From: Spirochaetales bacterium
GTDB taxonomy: Bacteria; Spirochaetota; Spirochaetia; Sphaerochaetales; Sphaerochaetaceae
NCBI GenBank assembly: GCA_012519125.1
Contig: JAAYQY010000317.1
Span: 1 to 8,534 of the forward strand
Reading direction: 5' to 3'
Length of the DNA stretch: 8,534 nt
The notes under the pieces are model-generated. The model was not told the origin of the DNA. It did no database searches and worked only from the letters and a program-made list of their open reading frames with translations. The stretch's first letter is position 1; each line of letters starts with the position of its first letter. A program made the position numbers and the translations under genes. Positions 1 through 5,483 of the stretch are shown here, one piece after another.

Positions 1-17
1 CCAGATAAGGAGTAACC

Positions 18-1070
18 ATGGCACGCAAAAACCTTCTGAAGGGCTTTAAGAAGCCCAAGGGGATAACCTTCGAACACAGCGCAGTTGAGCCGAACTATGG
101 GAAATTCATTGCCTATCCGTTTGAGAGAGGCTTTGGAACCACAATCGGTAACACGCTCAGGAGGGTGCTTCTCTCTTCGATACAGGGGTATGCCGTCACA
201 GCCGTAAAGTTCACCAGCTTCAATGAGGATGGTGTCCCCCATCTTATCTCCAGCGAGTATGAGCAGCTTCCCGGTGTCCGTGAGGATATCGCGGATATCA
301 TTGCTGCCCTGAAGAAGCTGCAGATCAGGATGCCCGAGGATTCGGAGGGGACCAACCTCCTCATCGAGTGCAAGGGACCGGGCGTAGTGACTGGTGCAAA
401 CTTCGAGCGTGACCAGGTTGAGATCACCAACAAGGATCTGGTAATCTTCACGATGATGGATGATGCCAACATCGAGATGGAAGTCCAGATAGACCTTGGT
501 AGGGGCTATGTCCCGTCTGAAATCAACGAGAAGTATGTGGAAGAGATCGGGACCATTCCCATCGACGCCACGTTCTCACCGGTTACCCGCGTAAAGTATT
601 CGATTGAACCCACCCGTGTCGGCTATCGTAGTGACTACGACAAGCTTACATTGGAAATCTACACCGATGGCACCATTGTTCCTCAGAATGCGCTCGCAGA
701 GGCAGCGAAGATTGCGAAGGAATACTTCCAGATCTTCATCAACTTTGACGAGACGTTGATCAGCAACAATGATGAGGTGGATGAGGAAGAGGAGAGGGTC
801 CGCAAGATTCTCAATACTTCGGTTGAGGAGCTCGAACTGACGGTTCGTTCCAGCAACTGCCTCAAGAACGCCAACATCCGCACTATCGGTGATCTCACCA
901 AGAAAACTGAGGAAGAGATTGCAAAGACGAGGAACTTCGGCAAGAAGAGCCTCCAAGAAATCAAGGAAAAACTGAAGGAATGGAATCTCAGCCTTGGGAT
1001 GACAGACTACAGTGTTCTGAAAACTGCAATCAAAGTACCAGGGAACAAGGAAGAAGAGAATGAAGCATAG
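18..1070 (+). CDS. rpoA: DNA-directed RNA polymerase subunit alpha
   Basis: The alpha subunit forms the dimer on which beta and beta' assemble, and its C-terminal domain contacts UP-element DNA and activators. The 350-residue protein has a full N-terminal assembly domain (about 1-235, with the [10 protein letters not shown] dimer motif), a very acidic linker near 245-262, and a C-terminal domain (about 265-330). The DNA-binding residues of E. coli alpha (R265, N268, C269, G296, K298, S299, E302) are all present at a constant offset of 12: R277, N280, C281, G308, K310, S311, E314. About 20 residues follow the LSLGM motif, so the tail is somewhat longer than in E. coli and rich in Glu. The start is supported by TAAGGAG five bases upstream. 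It overlaps rplQ by 11 nt, the usual end of the alpha operon. Its promoter lies outside the window. Confidence 0.98.
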   Translation: MARKNLLKGFKKPKGITFEHSAVEPNYGKFIAYPFERGFGTTIGNTLRRVLLSSIQGYAVTAVKFTSFNEDGVPHLISSEYEQLPGVREDIADIIAALKKLQIRMPEDSEGTNLLIECKGPGVVTGANFERDQVEITNKDLVIFTMMDDANIEMEVQIDLGRGYVPSEINEKYVEEIGTIPIDATFSPVTRVKYSIEPTRVGYRSDYDKLTLEIYTDGTIVPQNALAEAAKIAKEYFQIFINFDETLISNNDEVDEEEERVRKILNTSVEELELTVRSSNCLKNANIRTIGDLTKKTEEEIAKTRNFGKKSLQEIKEKLKEWNLSLGMTDYSVLKTAIKVPGNKEEENEA

Positions 1071-1560
1071 GATTGGATTCAATGCGCTTAGTAGGAACTC
1101 TGCCCACCGCAAGGCCCTCAAGCGCAACATGGTGACCTCACTGTTCAGATATGAGCGGATCGAGACCACCAAGGCAAAGGCTCTGGAAGTTCGCAAAATG
1201 GCAGAGAAGATGATTACCCGTGCAAAGGTTGACAGCGTTGCCAACCGCCGTCAGATTGCAAAGGATATCAACGATGAAGCCATCGCTGTAAAGCTCTTCA
1301 CAGAGATCGCTCCCTTGTTTGTCGAGCGTAAGGGCGGGTATACCCGTATCCTGAAGACCGGCAACCGCCTCGGCGACGCTGCTGAGATGGTCATCCTTGA
1401 GCTGGTTGAGAAGACTGCCAAGAGTGACAAGAAGGCTGAGAAAAAGGCTGAGAAGACCGAAAAGAAGTCTGCGAAGACTGAAAAGAAGTCCGAAAAGACC
1501 GAAAAGAAAGCCTCCAAGCCAGCCAAGAAGGCTGAGAAGAGTGACACAGAGGAGAAATAA
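1060..1560 (+). CDS. rplQ: 50S ribosomal protein L17 with Lys-rich C-terminal tail
   Basis: L17 is a large-subunit ribosomal protein. The core (about residues 1-118) carries the family signatures RNSAHRKAL, the DSVANRR motif and GGYTRILK. The start lies inside the end of rpoA, with AAGGA eight bases before the ATG, so translation is probably coupled to rpoA. The protein is 166 residues, about 45 longer than the usual 115-130. The excess is a low-complexity basic tail of Lys, Ala, Glu, Ser and Thr, built from heptad units (residues 126-160) and closed by an acidic end (SDTEEK). It has no Cys or aromatic residues and is probably disordered or helical on the ribosome surface. The core identity is certain; the role of the tail is unknown. 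A terminator follows the gene. Confidence 0.97.
   Translation: MKHRIGFNALSRNSAHRKALKRNMVTSLFRYERIETTKAKALEVRKMAEKMITRAKVDSVANRRQIAKDINDEAIAVKLFTEIAPLFVERKGGYTRILKTGNRLGDAAEMVILELVEKTAKSDKKAEKKAEKTEKKSAKTEKKSEKTEKKASKPAKKAEKSDTEEK
1435..1539 (+). repeat. Five tandem 21-bp units in the 3' end of rplQ
   Basis: Five consecutive in-frame 21-bp units (1435, 1456, 1477, 1498 and 1519 onward) encode heptapeptides [28 protein letters not shown] and PAKKAEK. Units two and three are nearly identical in DNA (for example gaaaagaagtc is shared), and later units are more diverged. This pattern fits expansion by tandem duplication or slippage followed by drift. Each unit keeps K-K in its middle and K at its end. 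Confidence 0.85.
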
Positions 1561-1590
1561 GCCTTTGTAGGGCCTCTTCACCAACAAACT

Positions 1591-1602
1591 GTCCGAAAGG
1601 AC
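1591..1602 (+). other. Small GNRA-tetraloop hairpin in rplQ 3' UTR
   Basis: The sequence GTCC-GAAA-GGAC forms a perfect 4-bp stem, extendable by a T-G wobble, capped by a GAAA loop of the stable GNRA class. It sits 30 nt after the rplQ stop and five bases before the terminator stem. It may be a structured 3' UTR element or a stability hairpin. It is short, so chance is possible. Confidence 0.45.
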
Positions 1603-1606
1603 GAAG

Positions 1607-1636
1607 CCGCTGTTGTAATGACGGCGGTTTTTCTTT
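1607..1636 (+). terminator. Rho-independent terminator of the rpoA-rplQ operon
   Basis: A 7-bp stem (CCGCTGT 1607-1613 with ACGGCGG 1621-1627, including one T-G wobble) closes a 7-nt loop and is followed by TTTTTCTTT (1628-1636). The stem can extend outward by AAG pairing with the first T residues. It lies about 47 nt after the rplQ stop and is well placed to end the ribosomal-protein operon before the separate rny promoter. Confidence 0.88.
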
Positions 1637-1713
1637 GCACCCACAGTATAGGTTATCTTCGCAAATTGTCATGCTAACTGTACTTATAGCCATGTTTCAT
1701 TTGCTATCAAGCC

Positions 1714-1742
1714 TTGACAATTCACACAAGCGTACGTATTAT
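1714..1742 (+). promoter_or_regulatory. Sigma-70 promoter for rny-ymdB-tlyA
   Basis: A perfect -35 box TTGACA (1714-1719), a 17-bp spacer and a -10 box TATTAT (1737-1742, five of six consensus bases) lie after the rplQ terminator. The start of transcription would be near 1749, giving a leader of about 20 nt. A second TATAAT at 1751-1756 has no -35 box at the correct distance and probably belongs to the leader. AGGGGG (1757-1762), six bases before the ATG at 1769, serves as ribosome binding site. A small dyad (TCAAG-C-CTTGA, 1707-1717) overlaps the -35 box. Confidence 0.85.
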
Positions 1743-1768
1743 TGTACCAATATAATAGGGGGTAGTAT

Positions 1769-3301
1769 ATGAACAGTATACTGAACATCCTCCTTGGTTG
1801 TCTTATTGGTATCATCTTAGGTTGGTTAAGCCGTTGGCTGTATGCGAAATTTAAGCTTACCTCGGTCGAACAAAGAGCGATCAGACTGAACGAGGAAGCG
1901 ATAAAGGAAGCGGAAGCAAAGAGCAAAGAGCTCTTGCTTGAGACTCGGGATCAGTTGTTGAAAGAACAACAACAGCAGGAACGAGAGGCTAGAGAAAGAC
2001 GGATTGAACTGCAAAGGTTGGAGAGAAGACTTCTTCAGAAGGAAGAGAATCTCGAGCACAAGCAGGCTGAATTGGATGCTATCAAAAAGCAATTGGGAGA
2101 TCGGGAAGCAGGTCTTTCCCGAAAGGAACTTGAGGTTGCCGAAAAAGAAGGTAGCCTGATTATTGAACTTGAACGCATTGCCGCAATGTCTGCTGATGAG
2201 GCCAAGGCCATCATCATGGAGACGATGCAGAACGATGCGAGGAGAGACGCGCAGCTCATGATCAACAAGATTGAGCAGGAAGCCCAGCTCTCCGCTGACA
2301 AAAAGGCTCGTGATGTTGTTGTGACCTCCATCCAGAGGCTTGCTACTGAGGTCGTCAGTGATGTGACGGTCAGCTCAGTCAGTCTGCCCAGTGATGAGAT
2401 GAAGGGTAGGATCATCGGTCGTGAAGGCCGGAACATCCGTACCCTCGAGACGTTGACTGGTGTGGATGTCATAATTGATGACACGCCTGAAGCGGTTGTC
2501 ATCTCTTGTTTCGATCCAGTACGAAAGGAAATTGCCCGTGTCGCCCTCGAACGCTTGGTCCAGGATGGAAGAATTCACCCTGCACGCATCGAGGAAGTGG
2601 TGAACAAAGTTACCAAGGAAATTGGCAGAATCATCGCGGATGAAGGGGAGAAGGTTATCTTCGATCTGGGAATCCACAATGTTGGCCCGGAGACCATCCG
2701 TGCTCTTGGAAGATTGCATTTCCGTACCAGTTATGGGCAGAATGTACTCAGTCACTCCAAGGAAGTTGCCATACTTTCGGGTATGATCGCCAGCGAAATT
2801 GGTGCGAACAGTGAGCTTGCGATGCGATCTGGTCTCCTCCATGACATCGGCAAGGGCATTGAGACGGAAAGCGATGCCAACCATGCTGAACTGGGTGCCG
2901 ATATGGCAAAGCGTCTTGGGGAAGATCCGAGAGTGGTCAATGCCATTCTTGCTCACCACAATGACACTGAGCCTCAGACGATTGAAGCGGTTATTGTCCA
3001 GATAGCCGATGCCATCAGTGCCGCCCGCCCGGGTGCACGGCGTGAGACCTTGGACAACTACATCAAGCGCCTTGAGTCACTTGAGCAGATTGCTGAAAGC
3101 TTTACCGGAGTGGATAAGGCCTATGCCATCCAGGCCGGACGTGAGTTGAGGATTCTGGTGAACAACGACCAGGTCAACGACGATGGGGCCAAGGAGATCG
3201 CCAAGGGCATCGCCAGCCGCATCGAGGCTGAGTTGCGCTATCCGGGCAGAATCAAGGTGACCATCATCCGTGAGATGCGGGTCGTCGAATACGCTAGGTA
3301 G
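1769..3301 (+). CDS. rny: Ribonuclease Y
   Basis: RNase Y is a membrane-anchored endoribonuclease that starts mRNA decay and processing in many bacteria lacking RNase E. The 510-residue protein (B. subtilis: 520) has the family's domain order. There is one N-terminal membrane segment (about 4-25), a long charged coiled coil rich in Glu, Lys, Arg and Gln (about 30-190), a KH RNA-binding domain with the GREG loop at 217-220, and an HD phosphohydrolase domain. The metal-binding pair is H358-D359 in LLHDIGKG, matching H368-D369 of the B. subtilis enzyme at an offset of 10. The ATG is preceded by AGGGGG at good spacing and by its own promoter. It is followed after 7 nt by ymdB, the same neighbour as in B. 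subtilis. Confidence 0.97.
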   Translation: MNSILNILLGCLIGIILGWLSRWLYAKFKLTSVEQRAIRLNEEAIKEAEAKSKELLLETRDQLLKEQQQQEREARERRIELQRLERRLLQKEENLEHKQAELDAIKKQLGDREAGLSRKELEVAEKEGSLIIELERIAAMSADEAKAIIMETMQNDARRDAQLMINKIEQEAQLSADKKARDVVVTSIQRLATEVVSDVTVSSVSLPSDEMKGRIIGREGRNIRTLETLTGVDVIIDDTPEAVVISCFDPVRKEIARVALERLVQDGRIHPARIEEVVNKVTKEIGRIIADEGEKVIFDLGIHNVGPETIRALGRLHFRTSYGQNVLSHSKEVAILSGMIASEIGANSELAMRSGLLHDIGKGIETESDANHAELGADMAKRLGEDPRVVNAILAHHNDTEPQTIEAVIVQIADAISAARPGARRETLDNYIKRLESLEQIAESFTGVDKAYAIQAGRELRILVNNDQVNDDGAKEIAKGIASRIEAELRYPGRIKVTIIREMRVVEYAR

Positions 3302-3302
3302 G
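3297..3302 (+). promoter_or_regulatory. Ribosome binding site choosing the GTG start of ymdB
   Basis: GGTAGG at 3297-3302 overlaps the rny stop codon and sits six bases before GTG 3309, an ideal distance. The in-frame TTG at 3303 directly abuts this site and the GTG at 3270 lies deep inside rny, so GTG 3309 is the preferred start. Confidence 0.6.
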
Positions 3303-3308
3303 TTGTTC

Positions 3309-4109
3309 GTGTCTGATACCAAAACACTGGTTGCCCTGCTGCTGGGGGATGTCTGCGGACAGCCCGGAAGCAGGGCCCTTTTTCTCGGATTGCACTCGCT
3401 CGTCAAGGAGTATCGTGCTGATGTGGTCGTGGTCAACGGCGAGAATGCCGCCAATGGCTTCGGCCTCAACGCGTCCTTGATGGAGCAATTCTTTGCGCTG
3501 GGAGTCTCTGTGATTACCAGCGGGAACCACATCTGGCAGCAGGATGATATCAGGGGTTTGCTCGACAGCGAGAAGCGTCTGCTTCGCCCAGCCAACTATC
3601 CCCCGCAGGCCCCAGGCCATGGGTCGGTAGTGGTGGATGTAAAAAACTACAAAGTAGGGGTGCTCAACTTGCAGGGACGGCAGTCCATGCCGAGCATCGA
3701 CTGCCCTTTTCGGGTAGGTATGGAACAGGTGAATCGGATGCGTAAGCAGACGAATCTCATCCTGGTGGACTTTCATGCGGAGAACTCCGAAGAGAAGGAG
3801 GCCTTGGGTCTCTATCTTGACGGGAAGGTCAGTGCGGTTGTGGGGACTCATACCCATGTGCAAACCGCAGATGAGAAGCTGCTGCCCCACAAGACAGCGT
3901 ACATCACCGACCTCGGTCTTTGCGGTCCCTCCGATAGCGTCATTGGTTCCGATCCAAAGATTTCCATAGCAAAACAGCTGACGCAGATGCCCCTGCGTAG
4001 TGAAATCTCCGATACCGCACCTCTTTTGCAAGGAGTGTGTGTCACCTTGGACACCTCAACCGGCCAAGCGCTCGCCATCGAGCGGATCTCAAGGTTGTAC
4101 CAGATCTGA
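3309..4109 (+). CDS. ymdB: YmdB-family metallophosphoesterase (TIGR00282 type)
   Basis: This is a calcineurin-like phosphoesterase. The B. subtilis homologue YmdB hydrolyses 2',3'-cyclic nucleotides and influences biofilm and motility decisions. From the GTG at 3309 the protein is 266 residues (B. subtilis: 264). All eight di-metal ligands known from the family fall at a constant offset of 6: D14 (LLLGDV), E45 and N46 (NGENAA), N73 and H74 (SGNHIW), H156 (VDFHAE), H181 and H183 (GTHTHV). It should therefore be an active di-metal phosphodiesterase; its substrate here is unproven. It lies 7 nt after rny, a conserved pairing, and its TGA overlaps the ATG of tlyA by one base, so the three genes are probably one operon. 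Confidence 0.93.
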   Translation: MSDTKTLVALLLGDVCGQPGSRALFLGLHSLVKEYRADVVVVNGENAANGFGLNASLMEQFFALGVSVITSGNHIWQQDDIRGLLDSEKRLLRPANYPPQAPGHGSVVVDVKNYKVGVLNLQGRQSMPSIDCPFRVGMEQVNRMRKQTNLILVDFHAENSEEKEALGLYLDGKVSAVVGTHTHVQTADEKLLPHKTAYITDLGLCGPSDSVIGSDPKISIAKQLTQMPLRSEISDTAPLLQGVCVTLDTSTGQALAIERISRLYQI

Positions 4110-4885
4110 TGGCTAGCCGTACCGTTGCCTTGCTACAGGCATTGCAGGCACAGTTTGAAGAGTATACCAAGGATCAACTCACTGCATTCATCGTGTGTCG
4201 TAATGTACTCGTGGATGGGGTCTTGGTCCCTGATCCACGCCAACGGGTTCGTAAGGATGCTTCCTTCTCCTTCACCTTCGATGCCTATGTCTCACGAGGT
4301 GGGTACAAGCTTGAACATGCTCTGAAAGCGTTCTCCTTGGATGTAACAGGCCTCGTAATGCTCGATGCAGGATCTTCTACCGGAGGATTCACCGACTGCC
4401 TGCTGAAGCATGGAGCTTCCTTGGTGCATAGTGTCGATGTGGGGTACAACCAGCTTGACTGGAGACTTAGGACCGATAGTAGGGTGAAGGTTCTCGAAAG
4501 GCAGAACATCATGACCCTTGAGTCGCTCTCTCCCCAACCGCAGGCTGCCGTCTGTGACCTTTCCTTCCGCTCAATAGCCGGGGCGGCAAGCCACATTCTC
4601 TCGCTCTGCTCTGAAGGGCCGCTGGTCTCGTTGGTCAAACCGCAGTTCGAGGTTCCTCGCAATCTTGAGAACTTCAATGGCATCGTCTCTGACCGAAAGG
4701 TGTTGCTTGAGGTGATGGACCGTGTATATGACTTGCTTGAAGATGATCGGGTGGGAATCCACGCGGTAGCGAAAAGCCCGATTACCGGGCATAAGGGAAA
4801 TATTGAGTTCCTTACCCTTCTTAAATCCGAGAAAGGCATGGACAGGATACAGTTTCACCAACAGGTCTCCACACTGGTCAGTTGA
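4109..4885 (+). CDS. tlyA: TlyA-family rRNA 2'-O-methyltransferase
   Basis: TlyA enzymes use S-adenosylmethionine to methylate ribose in rRNA (23S C1920, and in type II enzymes also 16S C1409); some were first described as haemolysins. This 258-residue protein has a weak S4-like N-terminal region (about 5-56, with NVLVDG) and a Rossmann FtsJ-like methyltransferase domain from VSRGGYKLEHAL onward. The SAM motif is LDAGSSTGGFTD (85-96). The catalytic K-D-K-E set is visible as K67, D150 (CDLSFRS), K177 (VKPQFEV) and E233 (KGNIEFL). Its short length fits type I enzymes, which act only on 23S rRNA; that is inference. The ATG at 4109 shares a base with the ymdB stop and has no close Shine-Dalgarno sequence, so translational coupling is likely. 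An upstream GTG at 4037 would lie inside ymdB and add residues without family support. Confidence 0.93.
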   Translation: MASRTVALLQALQAQFEEYTKDQLTAFIVCRNVLVDGVLVPDPRQRVRKDASFSFTFDAYVSRGGYKLEHALKAFSLDVTGLVMLDAGSSTGGFTDCLLKHGASLVHSVDVGYNQLDWRLRTDSRVKVLERQNIMTLESLSPQPQAAVCDLSFRSIAGAASHILSLCSEGPLVSLVKPQFEVPRNLENFNGIVSDRKVLLEVMDRVYDLLEDDRVGIHAVAKSPITGHKGNIEFLTLLKSEKGMDRIQFHQQVSTLVS

Positions 4886-5408
4886 TCTTCTCTCCTTCAA
4901 CCAATACCACTACATCCTTGACTCTTGAGAATCCTAAGGCAGTCTTTTTGATTTGAGAATACGCTCGCTTCAGGTCAGGAGAGAGCAGATACTCCTTGCT
5001 CAAATCAACATAAAGAATCCGGTTGGAGAGGGTGAGTCCCCTTAGGCGGGTGTCGGGATGGATATAGCTGACTGCTCCCAACTTGATCGCCTCCAGGGAG
5101 GGGCCGTTCAAGAGAGCTTCGAAGGTGTCGTGATAGGCACTTCCGCCCAATCGTGCTCCTTTGGTGGAGAACAGTTGATAGGAGGAAGGGGAGTCGGCAA
5201 AGGCTACTTGCACGGTCCTGAGATTTGAAGCCTGCCCGCTTGCAGATTGCTGATCTTGCAAGAGCAGCAGGACACCACTCTCGTCAAGTGCCGTACGCAC
5301 TTTAGGATAGCCCAATACCACAACCAACAGCGTGAACAAGAGCCAACTGAGTAGGACCAATAGTGTCCTGCTCACCCTTCGCTTTCCTTGCTGGTTTTCT
5401 TGTTCCAT
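4878..5408 (-). CDS. Membrane-anchored GerMN-domain protein
   Basis: This is a 176-residue protein with a short cytoplasmic start containing KRR (9-11), one hydrophobic membrane segment (about 15-33) and no cysteine, so it is not a lipoprotein. The rest should face the periplasm. Residues about 65-174 look like a GerMN (sporulation and spore germination) domain: EALLNGP (97-103), the YIHPDTRLRGLTL stretch (115-127), VDLSKEY (134-140), and a final strand ending near VVVLVEGE. GerMN domains occur in GerM and LpqB and also in non-sporulating bacteria, where their role is mostly unknown but linked to the envelope. Its stop overlaps the tlyA stop region by 8 nt on the opposite strand. It is transcribed divergently from ptsI. 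It has no Shine-Dalgarno sequence, and its predicted transcription start is at the A of its ATG. Confidence 0.8.
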   Translation of the reverse strand: MEQENQQGKRRVSRTLLVLLSWLLFTLLVVVLGYPKVRTALDESGVLLLLQDQQSASGQASNLRTVQVAFADSPSSYQLFSTKGARLGGSAYHDTFEALLNGPSLEAIKLGAVSYIHPDTRLRGLTLSNRILYVDLSKEYLLSPDLKRAYSQIKKTALGFSRVKDVVVLVEGEKIN

Positions 5409-5414
5409 CTTGGT

Positions 5415-5443
5415 ATTCTATCAAAACACCTGTCGGGTTTCCA
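5415..5443 (-). promoter_or_regulatory. Predicted promoter of the GerMN gene, abutting its ATG
   Basis: Read on the minus strand, TGGAAA (5443-5438) is followed by a 17-bp spacer and TAGAAT (5420-5415, five of six consensus bases). With normal spacing, transcription would start at about 5408, the A of the start codon. The -35 box is only fair (four of six). Confidence 0.5.
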
Positions 5444-5445
5444 GC

Positions 5446-5474
5446 TTTACATGGGAGGATAAAGTCCGTATAGT
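5446..5474 (+). promoter_or_regulatory. Predicted promoter of ptsI, abutting its ATG
   Basis: TTTACA (5446-5451), a 17-bp spacer and TATAGT (5469-5474) each match five of six consensus bases. The predicted start of transcription is 5481-5482, only 2-3 nt before the ATG at 5484. The only Shine-Dalgarno-like string, GGGAGG (5453-5458), lies in the promoter spacer about 25 nt from the ATG and would not be in this transcript. Confidence 0.65.
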
Positions 5475-5483
5475 ACATTACAT

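Noticed and set aside
1..17. Possible end of an upstream gene (in-frame TAA at 13-15)
   Set aside because: Only four codons precede the stop, too few to identify. rpsD would be the usual neighbour, but the residues do not show it.
576..1244. A 222-codon minus-strand frame opposite rpoA and rplQ
   Set aside because: It lies across two certain genes and is Leu/Phe-rich as expected from the complement of Glu/Lys codons.
1751..1756. Perfect TATAAT just before the rny ribosome binding site
   Set aside because: No -35-like hexamer lies 16-18 bp upstream, and a start from it would fall at or within the Shine-Dalgarno region; the TTGACA-17-TATTAT pair is better.
3294..4031. A 245-codon minus-strand frame opposite ymdB
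   Set aside because: It is an antisense shadow of a fully conserved phosphoesterase, with no recognisable domain.
4777..4791. GCCCG-ATTAC-CGGGC hairpin near the end of tlyA
   Set aside because: It lies in the conserved coding stretch for SPITGHKG and has no T-run after it, so it is not a terminator.
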